From NCBI GenBank assembly GCA_005784505.1, contig VCAZ01000092.1:705928-769927 (forward strand): a stretch of 64,000 nt of DNA, given 5' to 3'. The notes beneath the pieces are model-generated. The model worked only from the letters and a program-made list of their open reading frames with translations. It did not search any database and was not told where the DNA came from. This DNA is from Bagarius yarrelli. Its lineage: Eukaryota > Chordata > Actinopteri > Siluriformes > Sisoridae. Below are positions 12,637 through 24,006 of this stretch, piece by piece. Position 1 is the first letter of the stretch. Each line of letters opens with the position of its first letter. Made by a program: the position numbers and the translations under genes.

Positions 12637-14654
12637 ATAGATCACAGAAAGTTTATAGCAGTCAGTGTTTATGAAAGGGGTTTTTAGACAGAATTTTAGA
12701 TCATTAGACCGAAACAATTATACGACAAAAGGTGAATACAAAAAGGTTAGAAAGAGCATGTGTTGGAATTTATTTAAGGCTGACAAACATCGATACGGTG
12801 CCCATGCTTGCTGAATTAAGCAGACTGAGTTTTCCCGCCGACCATTTTGCTGCCTTTGAATAGCACAGCAGAGCGGCGGCTTCAGCTGAGGCAGTTACCT
12901 GCGTATATCCTGCAGGGAGGAAGTAATCTCTCTCCCCACATATCGCTTGACTGGCCTGGGTCAGAGTCATCTACAGTGCAGAAGCAGAAAAGCGGGGAGG
13001 AGGGGTGGGGGTGGGGTGGGGTAAGGAGGAGGAGGAGGAGGAGGAGGAGGAGGAGGAGAGGTGGAAAAGGATAGGAGGGTGAACGGGAGAGGAGAGCATT
13101 GCGTTACACTCGCTCCCCCTTATGCTCAGATGATAAGCAGAAAACACAGAGCGCTTCGTTATGGCGTGAAAGCCAAGTGAAAGGCAAAAATCCACCTCAG
13201 TATGACAAAACGGGAAAAATCCCAAAGGGGTTATTTTGTCCCCTTTTTTTCCAACAATAACGATTCATAAGGGAATTTTGTTCCTTTACATATACTTTAA
13301 AAATAAATTCAATACTATTTCTCCATGGAATTAAGTAAATCCCACTGCCCAAACCGTAACAGCCACATGAAATAAAAAGAGCAGTTTTTGCCTCTTCTTT
13401 GATTACAATTATAATTTAAAAAAAAATTTTTTTACAACAACAATGCTGTATTTTTGGTTGATTTTCCAGTCACACATATAATAAACCTTTCCCAGTCCTT
13501 CACATTAAAAAAACACTGGCTCAACTGTTATATAACTAAAGGGAGCACAACAGTGCAGTGTATAAGTTCAACTCTTTCCAGAACTAACCACAAGAGGCAG
13601 CATAGACACACAGATAAGCTACTAGAACTTTTCCAGCAGAGGGAAACTGACCTGTGTCTGAATCCCGTTCCCCGTTACGGGGCGGGCTGACACTGAAGGA
13701 CAGCTTGCGTTTCATGGAAGACTTGGGCTTTCCCTCTTTCCCCATTATCTCACTCCGATCCAGCTTCGGAGTTTTGGTAAATGGGGAGATTTTATCTTTA
13801 CTCTGCAGAAGGAGGAAAAAAAATAAACAAAACAGAAATAATTGTATTATAAACAACATGGAACATCGATTGGAGTCGATTATTTAGAGTATTTACTTAA
13901 AAATAGATTAAAATCTAAAATTTGTGTGTAAACATTAAAAATTGTAGAATATAGGCATTTAAAACCCAAACATGTTTCTCAATCTCATAGCTAAGCACTA
14001 ATGTATGTGCACCAAACAAAGACCCAAAATCTAATGTCTTTGACTTAAACTTTAAGTGAACTACAGTTATACTAATTCAATTACGAAGAGCAACTTCATT
14101 TACATAGATCTGCATAAAGATACTATCAATGGACTAAGTGTCTGTCTTCCTGTAATGAAGTTTCCTTTATCACCATTCGTCTATTCCAGCGCTGATGACG
14201 TTTGAGCAGACGGCACGGTCAGATTTACAACAGCACATGATGCTGGAGGCTCCTTTGAAAATTATGAAAAAAAAAAAAAAATTCTCCAAGCAGCAACTGA
14301 TTTAACACAAATGGATTACAATAAAAGCAATAGAAATCTGGCAGCAGGAACAACTAAGAAAATTAATCAACAACATCTGATGGTTTAGAAACGAGCAACC
14401 AACTGCACTGTTTACTGCAAACAAATATAACCAATTCATTTTAAATAATTTTTCCTTATTTTCTCCATTTACTAGCATTTTTCCTTGCTCTGATTTAGGC
14501 ACAATGGTATGACCTCCAGCAGAAAAACAGCAAATAAAATGCAACAGGAAGCTAGTTTTTTTAATAAAGATTTAACAACAAACGCTTTCCTCACCTTCTT
14601 CCCAGTCGTCTTTTCCACCATGGCTCCATCTCTGTCGGTTCCAGGCTTGGCCAT
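2262..14654 (-). CDS. ankrd12: Ankyrin repeat domain protein 12 (nuclear co-regulator), complete coding sequence
   Basis: Coding exons, in transcript order on the minus strand: 14654-14595, 13802-13652, 12970-12899 (cassette), 12325-12179, 11992-11789, 11703-11561, 11146-10999, 10284-5681, 3592-3494, 3331-3188, 2928-2833, 2447-2262. All junctions are GT-AG and in phase; total 6051 coding bases, 2017 codons (human about 2060). ANKRD12 is a nuclear protein that binds p160 coactivators and recruits histone deacetylases to repress nuclear-receptor targets (family knowledge). Seen here: ankyrin repeats at about residues 174-300; a long lysine/glutamate/serine-rich middle (about 310-1840); the conserved blocks FDREFWKENFF (about 677) and RPKEKRLVNDDLMQ (about 1073); and a conserved C-terminal domain ending NDDFDLTPI. 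The C-terminal junction CIPT-ITPPPSL fits ANKRD12 better than its paralogue ANKRD11. The start ATG has a good context (CACCATGG). Confidence 0.95.
3785..4825 (-). mobile_element. Truncated LINE (RTE-like) with reverse transcriptase fragment
   Basis: On the minus strand an open frame (4821-4204) encodes the reverse transcriptase core: NYRGIKL, a VDLEKAYD block, HQGSALSPFLF and the catalytic FADDI (about 4280). After a frameshift near 4180 a second piece (4159-3851) continues with FKYLGSTV and the C-terminal EARLRWFGHVQRRDSE block. It is 5'-truncated (no endonuclease domain) and has lost frame, so it is dead. It sits in ankrd12 intron 9 in the same orientation as the gene. The clade (RTE or Rex-like) is my recognition from motifs and is not certain. 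Confidence 0.85.
5083..5215 (+). repeat. SINE family A copy, diverged
   Basis: Head 'ggctcgtggttaaggtgttg' and the core CCCCTGAGCAAGGCCCTTAA are seen; the B box region is degraded. Family A is the commonest repeat of the window. Complete copies run from a tRNA-like head with a GGTTCGATTCC B box, through CTGGGCCCCTGAGCAAGG, to the tail GTCGCTCTGGATAAGG. Confidence 0.75.
5284..5472 (+). repeat. SINE family A copy, nearly full length
   Basis: Head TGGCTTAGTGGTTAGGGTG, core and tail are all present. It shares the 'actgataccagaaa' variant with the copy at 42.2 kb, so the two belong to one subfamily. Confidence 0.85.
5681..10284 (-). CDS. ankrd12: ankrd12 giant exon (4604 bases)
   Basis: Encodes about residues 309-1843, the whole low-complexity middle of the protein. 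The acceptor is TTACAG next to 10284 and the donor is GTGAGT next to 5681. It starts with an acidic stretch (KDEEEEEDLSKALND), continues through lysine-rich and KEKERDK-type charged repeats that suggest nuclear localisation signals and single alpha helices, then a serine-rich part. It ends with the conserved block KEKTQQSLAAIVDSLKLEE. A very large central exon is typical for ANKRD11 and ANKRD12. The open frame runs on to 10405, but that extension is intron. Confidence 0.95.
10999..11146 (-). CDS. ankrd12: ankrd12 exon 8, last ankyrin repeat
   Basis: Encodes IVKLLLQHGGNAFQANKRGE and on to the end of the ankyrin domain. It joins exon 9 through a split Asp codon (phase 1). The donor is GTACAT, a weak site. 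Confidence 0.93.
11207..11389 (-). repeat. SINE family A copy, full length
   Basis: Minus-strand copy with tail (CAGACGCCCTTAT... on the plus strand), core and head, ending at the 'ccacttccc' head motif. It lies inside ankrd12 intron 7, only about 60 bases upstream of exon 8. Confidence 0.85.
11531..11557 (-). promoter_or_regulatory. ankrd12: U-rich intronic tract just downstream of the exon 7 donor
   Basis: On the plus strand this is A13 C A12. In the transcript it is U12 G U13 starting a few bases after the 5' splice site of exon 7. U-rich tracts here are known binding sites for TIA1/TIAL1, which help U1 snRNP at weak donors. That use is an inference. Confidence 0.4.
11561..11703 (-). CDS. 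ankrd12: ankrd12 exon 7, central ankyrin repeats
   Basis: Encodes WTPLHEACNLGYYDVAKVL and on to DDTPLHDASSSGHKD, with two canonical TPLH motifs. The donor GTATGT is followed at once by a run of T (see 11531-11557). Confidence 0.94.
11789..11992 (-). CDS. ankrd12: ankrd12 exon 6, first ankyrin repeat
   Basis: Encodes a Ser/Pro-rich linker, then NERGETPLHMAAIRGD and GLGADVNVKDFAG. It is joined to exon 7 through a split Gly codon. Acceptor CAG next to 11992, donor GTAACG next to 11789. Confidence 0.94.
12179..12325 (-). CDS. ankrd12: ankrd12 exon 5, conserved N-terminal block
   Basis: Encodes the block PVNILFGYPLSERKQMALLM, one of the most conserved parts of ANKRD11/12. It starts and ends in phase 1, so it can join either the cassette exon 4 or exon 3 directly. 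Confidence 0.94.
12899..12970 (-). CDS. ankrd12: ankrd12 exon 4, in-frame cassette exon (24 codons)
   Basis: A 72-base stretch with a CTACAG/CTGTAG-type acceptor next to 12970 and a GTAACT donor next to 12899, both phase 1. It encodes DSDPGQSSDMWGERL plus a short tail. Human ANKRD12, as I recall it, has a matching optional segment beginning DSDPGHTSENWGERL, missing in one isoform. Skipping it keeps the frame (1993 residues). It is too short and too split to appear as an open frame in its own right. Confidence 0.85.
12994..13059 (+). promoter_or_regulatory. G-rich tract with (GGA)n next to the cassette exon acceptor
   Basis: The plus strand, which is the template for ankrd12, has four or more G runs at 12994-13021 (GGGG-AGG-AGGGGTGGGGG type) followed by (GGA)n to 13059. 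It could form a G-quadruplex. In the RNA it is a long C/U-rich tract ending about 24 bases before the exon 4 acceptor. It may serve as polypyrimidine tract or as a PCBP/hnRNP K site. Confidence 0.5.
13652..13802 (-). CDS. ankrd12: ankrd12 exon 3
   Basis: Encodes SKDKISPFTKTPKLDRSEI and MKRKLSFSVSPPRNGERDSD, matching the N-terminal part of ANKRD12. The acceptor is CTGCAG next to 13802 and the donor is GTCAGT next to 13652. It ends in phase 1. Confidence 0.94.
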
Positions 14655-14715
14655 GGTGAGGCTTCTGACTAGCTATGGCAGCTACGTCTCATGGGGTTCA
14701 TCATGGGACTGCAGT
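14595..14715 (-). CDS. ankrd12: ankrd12 exon 2 with start codon and 5' leader
   Basis: The coding part is 14654-14595 (MAKPGTDRDGAMVEKTTGKK) in a strong CACCATGG context. Bases 14655-14715 are 5' leader. The acceptor is GCAG after a run of about 15 T (14716-14735 region). A short upstream open frame lies in the leader (14704-14669). The next exon upstream is inferred at 34.5 kb. Confidence 0.88.
14669..14704 (-). CDS. Upstream open reading frame in the ankrd12 leader
   Basis: ATGATG followed by nine more sense codons and TAG, 11 codons in all. It ends 14 bases before the ankrd12 start codon and is closed. Such frames often lower translation of the main frame. Whether it is translated is unknown. 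Confidence 0.5.
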   Translation of the reverse strand: MMNPMRRSCHS

Positions 14716-16359
14716 CTGCAAAAAAAAAAAAAAAAGGAGTGATGTGTTGTTTATGAATGATTATGACTTTAGGTGGCACGCAAAGCGATTCGTTCATTTT
14801 GTATAGTCTGCGCATGTGCAACATCCTTTAATTTGGGACCGGGTCATGTGTTCGTTCATTACGTGACAACCTCCTGGCTTGGTATCGTACAATAAATAAA
14901 GCTCTGACACGTTTACGTGTTTGCTTTCCAATAACCAGGGACTCTTAAAAGACATCTTTTAACGACTTATTGTAATTTTTTAACTGTGACTAGTATCACA
15001 ATTATATTCAAAATCAAACATTTGCCATTAATTCAAAGAAAATAAAATGAAAATTATACCAAACTCTTTTTCTAGTAAAATAACCATCCTTTCACTCAAG
15101 TGTTGCTTTCAGTTACTTTATTCACCTTTCAAAACCCTAAAGTATCATAGGAAATTGCGGAAAAATAATCATACGATGAACGTTATTATAATATTATATT
15201 ATTTATAATATAAATATATGTTAATGCCACCAGCTTTAAAAGAGAATCCCAACAATGACTGAAGCCACAAAATCAGAGGGCTCATTAATTACATATTAAA
15301 GCAGTTTACTAACAAAAACAGATTAAACATTTGGCCATAAAAAATTAACACAACTTAAATAAACAAAACACAATATTCCCACCTAAAATGTGTCTCCCTG
15401 GTGTAATAAGAGGTCATTTTACTTTGAAAATAGCTTCCAAATGCTACGTTTGAAAGGGCACGTTAACATAGACATTACAGATAGCATTCTGAGCTCAGCT
15501 TCTGACATATTTTTACACGATTATTGACATATAAAAGTGTCTGGACCTCATATTTTACTGAAATTGATGGGTTGGATCGTAAATCAAGTAGCCAAATAAT
15601 TTTTATCTCCTAGTTTTGTGAATGTATGTTTGGCTGTTGATGGTCTGACACAGACACGGATTGTACCCAGTGTTACATAATTGTATCCTTAATTAAATCG
15701 CAAGCTTTCCATAAACGTTTCTTACTAAGTACTGTACAATAAAAGATTTGACTCATGGACGCAGTGTCCCGCCTGGAGGAACCGTGAATGTTAACGGGTT
15801 TTAATCCATATTGAGTAAAATTGTACATCGACCATAATCATTATTAACATTAAGTTTATCGCGATTTAATATGATATGGTTTATCGGCCAAGCTCTACTT
15901 TACATTACTAAATAGAATTAGATAAGAGCACATCAACAATAATACAATATCATTGATATTACTAACATATTAGTACTTTGTATGTGCATGTAAAACAAAT
16001 GGGATATACGATAACACATGGTAACAGTAACTAAATTATTATTAACATCTTGCTGTGTATCCATGTGAGGTCTTTGCTATGTAATTTAAACGTCAAAGAT
16101 TTTAGGTTGGTTATCAGTGACTTTATATGTGAAACCTAAAACAAGACCTGATACATTGGCACACTTGGTAAAATACACTATTTAAAGTAGGGATGTGTAA
16201 CAATTTCCAAATATTCAATAAAGTTGATTTAATTATAGTATATCGAATAGGTTGTGCGATTATTGTTTTAAAAAACTCCCTATGTTTTCAGTGCTGATGC
16301 AATCATGTAACGATGGCGCTGCCAATAAAAACCACCGAAGGCAACAGAAGCATAGTATC

Positions 16360-16394
<35 letters not shown>

Positions 16395-19066
16395 GGACCT
16401 GCATGGTTCTCTGATGCTGGACTCATTGTGAACAGACAAGTTCCCTTCATCATGAACATGTTACTCAGACAGATGGTAAAATTAACTTTAGTACCGTTTA
16501 TCAGATGGTTCACAGTATATTTTTAACGTGTAGGAGTTTAGTGATATTCCTGGATGAATCCATCAAACGATTGGGCGTTTTTTTTTTTTAAATGGAAATA
16601 TCCCTACCCTTACGAGCAGATGATTTTTGCTAGTCGACGGACTGTTATGTGTTTATTATACGTTTTAGCATGTTAGAGTTATTATATAGTTTGAGGTAAG
16701 AATTAAACAGTTTATCATACAGAAATGTGTTTCCAATAAGTCCTCCTAATAGTTTTTTGTCATTAAAACGAGGACCATAAATGTGCTAAAAGAAATTCAA
16801 CACCATACTTGGAAGTTATGCTTGATTAAAAGTTTCTCGCATTTCCACAAACAAGCAGATATAAAGCAAACCGGTATTCAGATGAAAACATACAAACAAC
16901 ATATATAGTCAACAATGCGCTTCACAATTTCTGCTCATATTCCTATAACATTCAGCTTCACATTATAGTCTAGAAATTCACTGGCAGTTTTTTTTTTTTA
17001 AATCACCAAATCTTAATTATCTTAATTATTAAATGATTTAAAATCGTAGAAGATGTGGTGTGGAAGGTGCAGGAAGATTCGAGATGATGATAATACAGCA
17101 TGGGGGAAAAAACTGATCTCTGTATTGCTACATCAAACTACGCAGACAGAATAGAAGTGCTGAGTCATTCTCTCACAGCGGAGAGCAGAGAGGAGGTGGG
17201 GGAATAAAGCGACTACACTACGGAGCAGCCAAAAATGGCAGTGTGGGACAAAGTCATCTCAGAGGATATCCTGTTTGAGGAGGGGGAAAAAAAAAAAAAA
17301 AGCTTTACTTGAATACAATATGTTTTTACGTCATACAAGATTAAAATCTTTCGACACTCCTGAGGCCTGAGCTCTCTAAGCCAGTAGGAATGACGGTCTC
17401 TAGTCAGACAGGAAGATAATGACAGTTACCGTTCATCTGTTCGACATTTCTTGCACATAATGTTACAAAAACGAAACATTAGAATACACATATTGTTATC
17501 TAAATGCTTATTTAACCTCAGATACAATTTAAGTGCCAATATTATGGGCAATTAGCTAATTAGCGTCCATTCTGCATGTCTTGTGTCTCCAATTCTAAAA
17601 ATCAGTATATGTTAATTTTAATAAAAATACCCAAAATGTTAAATAAGCCGTACTTATATAACCGTGATGTCTGGAATATCACAGAAATGAATATGACAAC
17701 AATATTCATATTTTTGCTGATGTAATTGTCCCGTTCTGTCTGCAAACGCAGATTTCAGTACCTGCCTTGGACAAAGTAAGGGAACCAAGATTTTAAAATC
17801 AGCAGCCACCGTAAAAACACACACTCACACCAAACATCTGCACAAACATTGAAACGTGCACGCACACACACCTAGAAAATGAGCCCATGTACATGCACAC
17901 CCACACACACACACACACACAAGTGCATGTGCGCATGGCTGGTGCTGGAATGGAAACACAAACAGTTCCATCCCGTGCAGTGTGACTGGTCTGTTGTGTC
18001 CTCTGGGATCGAGTCGGCAGGAGCGACGGCTGCTCGGTCTACGTTCCCACTATTTACAGCAAACCTAATCCATCGCCCAAACCCGAATCTCTATACGAGT
18101 TTTGATGACAGTCCGTGGTGCAAATAAGCTGCTGATATTGATAAATTCACACTGAAATAACGGTTAAGCTTTACACTGCTTTTTTCCCCCCATTACATGC
18201 ATCACTTTGGTGTACATTTTGGGTACGAGGTTCACAGTTTCACAGGTCTTTGGTACATTAGTTACATGTACTTTTCGTTACGGGGATTTAGCTCAGAAAC
18301 TGAAACTGAACTGCACGCTGATCACGTTCACTTCGCCCCACAGCATGTTAGCATGTTTACCGCTAAACCGCGTCGCATGATAATCCTTTGAAAACATTTT
18401 TTACAGATTTGCTTTTCGACACATTTATTCTGGTTTTTTTCCCCTTTAATTGACACTTTGATGCCTAGAAATCTACGTCTTTTGCATTTGACGTTGCTAA
18501 GCAACCATCGGCTGCGCTCGCCACTTTTCACCCTTGCTGTGACAAAATTTATTAACAAACAAAAATGAGTTGATGCCTTATTTTACGGCTTCGGTGTAAT
18601 GGAAAATGTGACGAAGCTGATTGGTTGGATCATGAAACTGATATAATACCATGAAAATTTGAATTTAACCTGATACAGCTGTGTCCTCGTATCATCTGAC
18701 CCCCGAGTCTGTGGCACAGAGGTTTCTCTTTCAAACAATAGAACCTTCCCATTCATAAATCTTTTAGTAAGTAAAGCTTAATAATGATGGTGCTATGTGA
18801 TCCACTCAGATTCTCAGAAGCATATAATGAAAACATAACCTGTGTATTAGGATCTAATAAAGTGAAACATTAGCCGTTCGGCTATGCTTTCAACGGTGCG
18901 CACTGATGCCTCTAGTGTCTCCAGTGGACATCCAAAATAGTCCTATTTCCGCTAGTCCTCAAATTCTTTACAAAAATACAGTCCATGTATCGAATTTTTT
19001 TCATCATTCAATCTTAATTGTTTTAGCATGATAAAGGCGACCCTGGCAACTCAGCAGGTGTCTAGA

Positions 19067-19262
19067 TTCAATTCAATTTTATTTGTATAGCACTGTTCAC
19101 ACTGGACAAAGCAGCTTTATACAGAAGGCAGTTACAATAAGGAGGTGCAAATTTGTCCCTAATGATCAAGCCGGTGGCAAATGTAGCAAGAAATCTGGAG
19201 AGGAATCAGACTCATCCTCATCTGGGTGACACTGAATGTTCGTTAATAGTGTCTGAAGTTAC
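19067..19262 (+). repeat. Dispersed repeat 'ttcaattttatttgtatagc' type
   Basis: Begins with AATTCAATTTTATTTGTATA and ends with the 'cctcatctgggtgacac' motif. A longer copy is at 60.3-60.55 kb. This is a common teleost interspersed repeat; I do not know its class with confidence. Confidence 0.65.
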
Positions 19263-20782
19263 TCGCATGTGTTTTCGAATTCGGCTTTCTTCACTAAATC
19301 AGCAGTTGAACACTATCTAAAGCCCCGTCCAGACATGAATTACACTTCTTTCGCAGTGCTGGGGTAATTTCCTATTTTTATTAAAGCTCCTTTCTGGTTT
19401 AATTACCATCCAGATTGGTCAGGTTAGTATTTTCCTCTGTGCTCATTTGAGAAGCAGCTTCAATTACCTACTGCTTTTTGTAAAACTCAGCCACTGTCTG
19501 ATTATGTTCGTCTTGTCTGGATACGAGTCTGAGGTTTAACTGCTGTTACTGGCTGCATTCAGTCTAGTGGCTCTTTTTATATTTATTATATCAGACATTA
19601 AATACTCAGTGCGTCACAAAATGCAACATGGTTTTACATCGTGCCTTTGTGATCACACTATAGTAGCGACGGAAAGACAGAGGCGGCACATATGCGCAAC
19701 AGGAAAATCACTGCTGAGCCTCCAACACTTGCAACATGCAGTAGCAAAATTGCAACACACCAGCTTTCCAAAATCTTTCATCGGTGTAATTTGTTGAATA
19801 ATACATAATTCGAGCAAGCAAAATAAACGTTTCTGTTTTCAGATTTTCCACATTTACATATTTTTAAAGTCATTTTTCAAAAACACGATGCGTTTGTGAA
19901 GTGTGACGTTATAATCCTGCATAAAGACCAGGCCAAATACAGCACACAAACAACAGATTGACTCATAAAATAGGCCAAAGTATTAAAAGACGATTTGGAA
20001 ACTGATGTTTTGATTACATTTTCACATCTGTACTTTTATTTTTTTTAAATAAAACATTTGATTGGCTTATAAAGTCGGCTTTTTAAAAATAACCACTTGT
20101 TTTTCTGTTCTCAGAGCAAAAAAAAAAAAAAGCATACGTTTTATTTTTATTTTTAAGCCTGGAGAAACAGTTCGAAATTCACTTTGTCAGAATCATTTCA
20201 TTCTGCCACATAAACTCGTATTAAAAAACAAAACAGATGCTTTGTACTGATGCCTGTTGCTCTGTGTGCACTGCATCTTGGGAAACAGATCAGAACAGGA
20301 GGCTTAGATTTTCGTTAGCAATGTAAAAAAAGAAAAACCATGATGTAGCAACATTTCTTGTTTGGCTCTGCTATTTTACACCACAGCCAATCAGAGAAGT
20401 TGATTTAGAAGCATGAAAAGCAACTAAAACTAAAAAGGTCTAATAGAGGACAGACAAAAAGTAAACAAATGTGTTATGACTGACAAAAAGCAGGCGGTAA
20501 CTTGAGGAATTAAGCACAAAGTTTTGAATTCAAGTATTTTTTCCTCTTTGCTGGCTGGGACTATTGCGTCTCCACGTCGGGTTACCAAAATGTATCCCTG
20601 CTCTGCCCGTCGGGCTCTCTCATCAGAATAAAAAATAGATTTTAATGCGTTTGCATTCTCTTAAAAAAAAAAAAAATACGATTAATTATTGTACGCGCGC
20701 TCTGATTTTCAGGAATCGTAGTGCTATTAATATAATAGAACTGCTATTAATATATGACGTATTCGAATGCGAGCTTAGCTCA

Positions 20783-22640
20783 CTAGGGGTGGCTCGATAC
20801 CACTTTTTCACGGCAGATATCGAGTCTGGACTTGAGTACCTGCCGATATCAGTACTGATCCCATATCCTTTTTTTCCCCTCCTAAACAATTAAGCCATTA
20901 ACATATTTGTCAGAAGGATGCACTGTGCTTAACCTAGCGTTCAGATGACTGTAGCTTAAAGCTATTAGCTGGAAAACACACTAGTATTTCAGATTAAGGT
21001 CTTATCAAGCCACAGTCGCAATTTAATAACAACACATTGGAAAATGAGTGTTTAAAACATACACACTAGCAGCTGAGCCAGTCATTTGCATACTGTCATG
21101 CAATTAGATAGACTTTACTGCAGTCTCACAGCGGGTGGGCTAATATCAATCTGCAGACGCCCGTTACACTGTTGACACATCGGAGGGGGCTGTTGTTTTG
21201 AAAGAGGTGTCATATTTTATTCTTTGAATGTTTATTGACATATAAACATGTTTTGGACTACATATTTTGCTGAGTTGGATTGTCTCCTATGCCACATACA
21301 TACATCAGCGTTGTTATTGTTTATAGATCAGTGGATTTAAAGGAAAGCCAGTTTTTTTAAACTTTTTTTGTCAGTCTTGACAATTTTTTTAATTTAAAAT
21401 GATTAGAAGGAAAAAAAAATCTAGTTTTTCAAAAGATATGCGACATGTTTAGCTTTGACAAAGTTTTCACTCTTTAAAATGCAATATTCCGGCCACGATA
21501 TTTATGATTAGGTCTGCTGTCGGATCAGATTCTACATCTCCAACTCCTACGATAAGCCGTTACAGTAATTTTGGTCAGTATTGGACTGTGTATATGTAGA
21601 CGCGGTACTGTTTTTACTAGATATTTGTCAGTGATGCTCCGAATCTGTTGTGCAGTCCCCTGGTCCTCTTCAGTACCAATACAGATACTTTTACATTTTT
21701 GGCATGTGGGATTATTTCCATGGCTCTGGGGAATCTCTAACCGTGTGCTAACATTACTGCTTGTACCAAATTGTTTTGATTTTAAATGTTTTATCAAATA
21801 ACTCTCCCTTGCCAGAGTTCCGAGTGCCCTCTACCGCATTAACCCCTTACGGGTGTAGGCTTTATAAGCTAACCGATGTAGCATCACTTTGTGAAGTACT
21901 GCCAGTCTGCCTGCATACTAAGTGTATTCTTCATTATTCGATTTAATTCTGGTTATGACTCTATACTTCCTGTTTATTCGATGGCATCTTTTGCATTTTG
22001 GCTTCATACGAAAGCGTTATACACGATAAACAGTCATTTATTTAACTGAAAGACACAAAATGCGAATGCACAAAATGCATTTCGAATACAACTTGTACTT
22101 TTTGAAATTAAACTTCTATTTTAATAAATTATTTGCAGTAATTAACAACATATAAACACTGTGCAAAATGTTTTGGCACAAACTTTTTTTTGCCACATCT
22201 GTTATTAATTGTTATAGTGGCAGTTGCAGCAGTTTCTGCTCAGACGTCAATACCTAGACAGCTGTTGAACTCCAGTGGAAAAAACAACAGTCACGCGTCT
22301 CCCCCGGCTGAGCAAACGAGTGACACGCGCAACACCAAGTCCAGCCTGTGTAGCGAGGTTTATTGTGAGTGGGAAGCATCTGACGTGAGGCTCAAATCCA
22401 CATCCATATTATTATGCGTAGTCTGTTACAATAGCGAAGCAGATCGTGTTAACAGAGGTGTACGGTATTAATTTCTTACAATGTTTGCATATTGTCTTTG
22501 TCTTGTCTAGCATACTTTGTCCGTTTCTTATTTTTACCAGGAAACCAAAATGTTGCCACACAAACAATTCAAATGTGGCAGGGGCATCTTCTATCGTTAC
22601 ATTCTCACGAGACCAGTCGGATCTCGTCACACCCCTAGCG
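20783..22640 (-). mobile_element. Decayed hAT-type DNA transposon remnants with BED zinc-finger pieces
   Basis: On the minus strand 22648-22430 encodes FVWQHFGFLVKI followed by KTKTICKHCKKLIPYTSVNT, the first half of a BED zinc finger as in ZBED/hAT transposases (Trp/Phe block and CxxC). A second piece at 21797-21525 begins with LIKHLKSK, the His half of such a finger. The edges 'aggggtggctcgata' (20783) and 'cacccctag' (22631) look like hAT ends. No target-site duplication is visible, so more than one nested element may be involved. All reading frames are broken. Confidence 0.55.
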
Positions 22641-23864
22641 TCTGCCAAATGCTATGAATCCAAATGTGAGTTTAGACTTAACTATTAAAAGGTCTACACA
22701 AAATGTTACTGGTTAATAATGTTCGTGTTTTTTTCCCCTGCTAATTAAATAAAAAGGTTTGTATCAGCATCACAATATCTGTTCATTTGTTTACAGACAC
22801 AGAGATCTGAATTTAATAGAAAGTCGTTTCCATTGCCATGAGAAACCTGTGCTGCAGTGCAGAATGTAGGTTAATGGCCACACGTACCCACAGGAGCACA
22901 AAATAACCCACGGTACCGTTACTGCAGATCACAACGCGTGGTGAGTGCACTACGTTCCATCCGTACATGGCTGTCTGTGTGTAGATCTTAGTGTTCTTGC
23001 AGTGCTGCTGTTTCACTTAACATCTTTTAACCATGTTTAATCACAGTGGAATTCACACTGGTTTAACTTTACTGTCCACTGACCGTGAGAAAAAAACTAA
23101 ATGATGAACTGATAACCAAAGGCCAAAGAAAGGGGGAAAAACACAAAAGGGTGAGTAAGAGTAGTGTGGAGTGGAAAAGAAGGGGGTGGACGGGTATTCA
23201 TGTGAAAGGTCAATAGAATAGTGCAGGTCTGGTTTGGGAAAGCACAAATATAATTAATGCTGAGCATTATGAGCTGATCTGGACTGATTCAAAGGTGCAC
23301 AAACTTTTTATAACTGTCTTCAGGTGGATTGGTTTGTTGGGGCTTTAAGTAATTCCTTATTAATCTGATTGAATTATAATGCATTAGGAATGCGCATTGG
23401 AAAGGGCTTCATGATACAATACATTGTGATATATATTGCAATACATTACGTATTGCAAACCACTGCACTTTTTCAAATTAAAAAAACAAAAACAAATCAA
23501 ACACAAAGCTGGAGGCCCCCTTATTGTTGCCACCATGTTTGTTTCTGAGACGGTGGTCTTATAAGGAAGTAGTTTGACACATACTGAGGGTTTTAATTAA
23601 TTATTAACAGAAATGTAAACCGGTTTAAAATGTAATTTAAATATGAATCGATACTAAAGGTTAGAATACCGATAGAACTGTCGTGAAAAAAATACTGCGA
23701 TGATTAGTTGTTTAAATATTATTACGCAACCATGTAAGGCATAATGTGTGAACTGGTACAGCTACAATTATTAATGAGAATAACTGCATTATAAATAAAA
23801 CCATGTTACTACTTTTCAGCAACAAGTAATCGAATGATTTACTGTTTCCCGCGTTACAACGCAG

Positions 23865-24006
23865 TTAAGGTGTTGGACTGCTAATTAAAAGTTCGATTCC
23901 CAGCACCACCACTAAGGCCATTAACCCCAAATTGCTTAGTTGTATAAAAGCGATAAATGTAAGTCGCTTTGGATAAGGACGTCTGCCAAACGCTTTGAAT
24001 GTAAAA
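23865..24006 (+). repeat. SINE family A copy
   Basis: Has GTTCGATTCCCAGCACCACC, a deleted core and the tail 'gtaagtcgctttggataagg'. Confidence 0.8.

Noticed and set aside
22190..22471. Open frame starting with a signal-peptide-like MPHLLLIVIVAVAAVSAQ.
   Set aside because: It lies opposite and beside the hAT remnant, has no splice partners, no family match and no upstream promoter signs. The hydrophobic start is probably chance.
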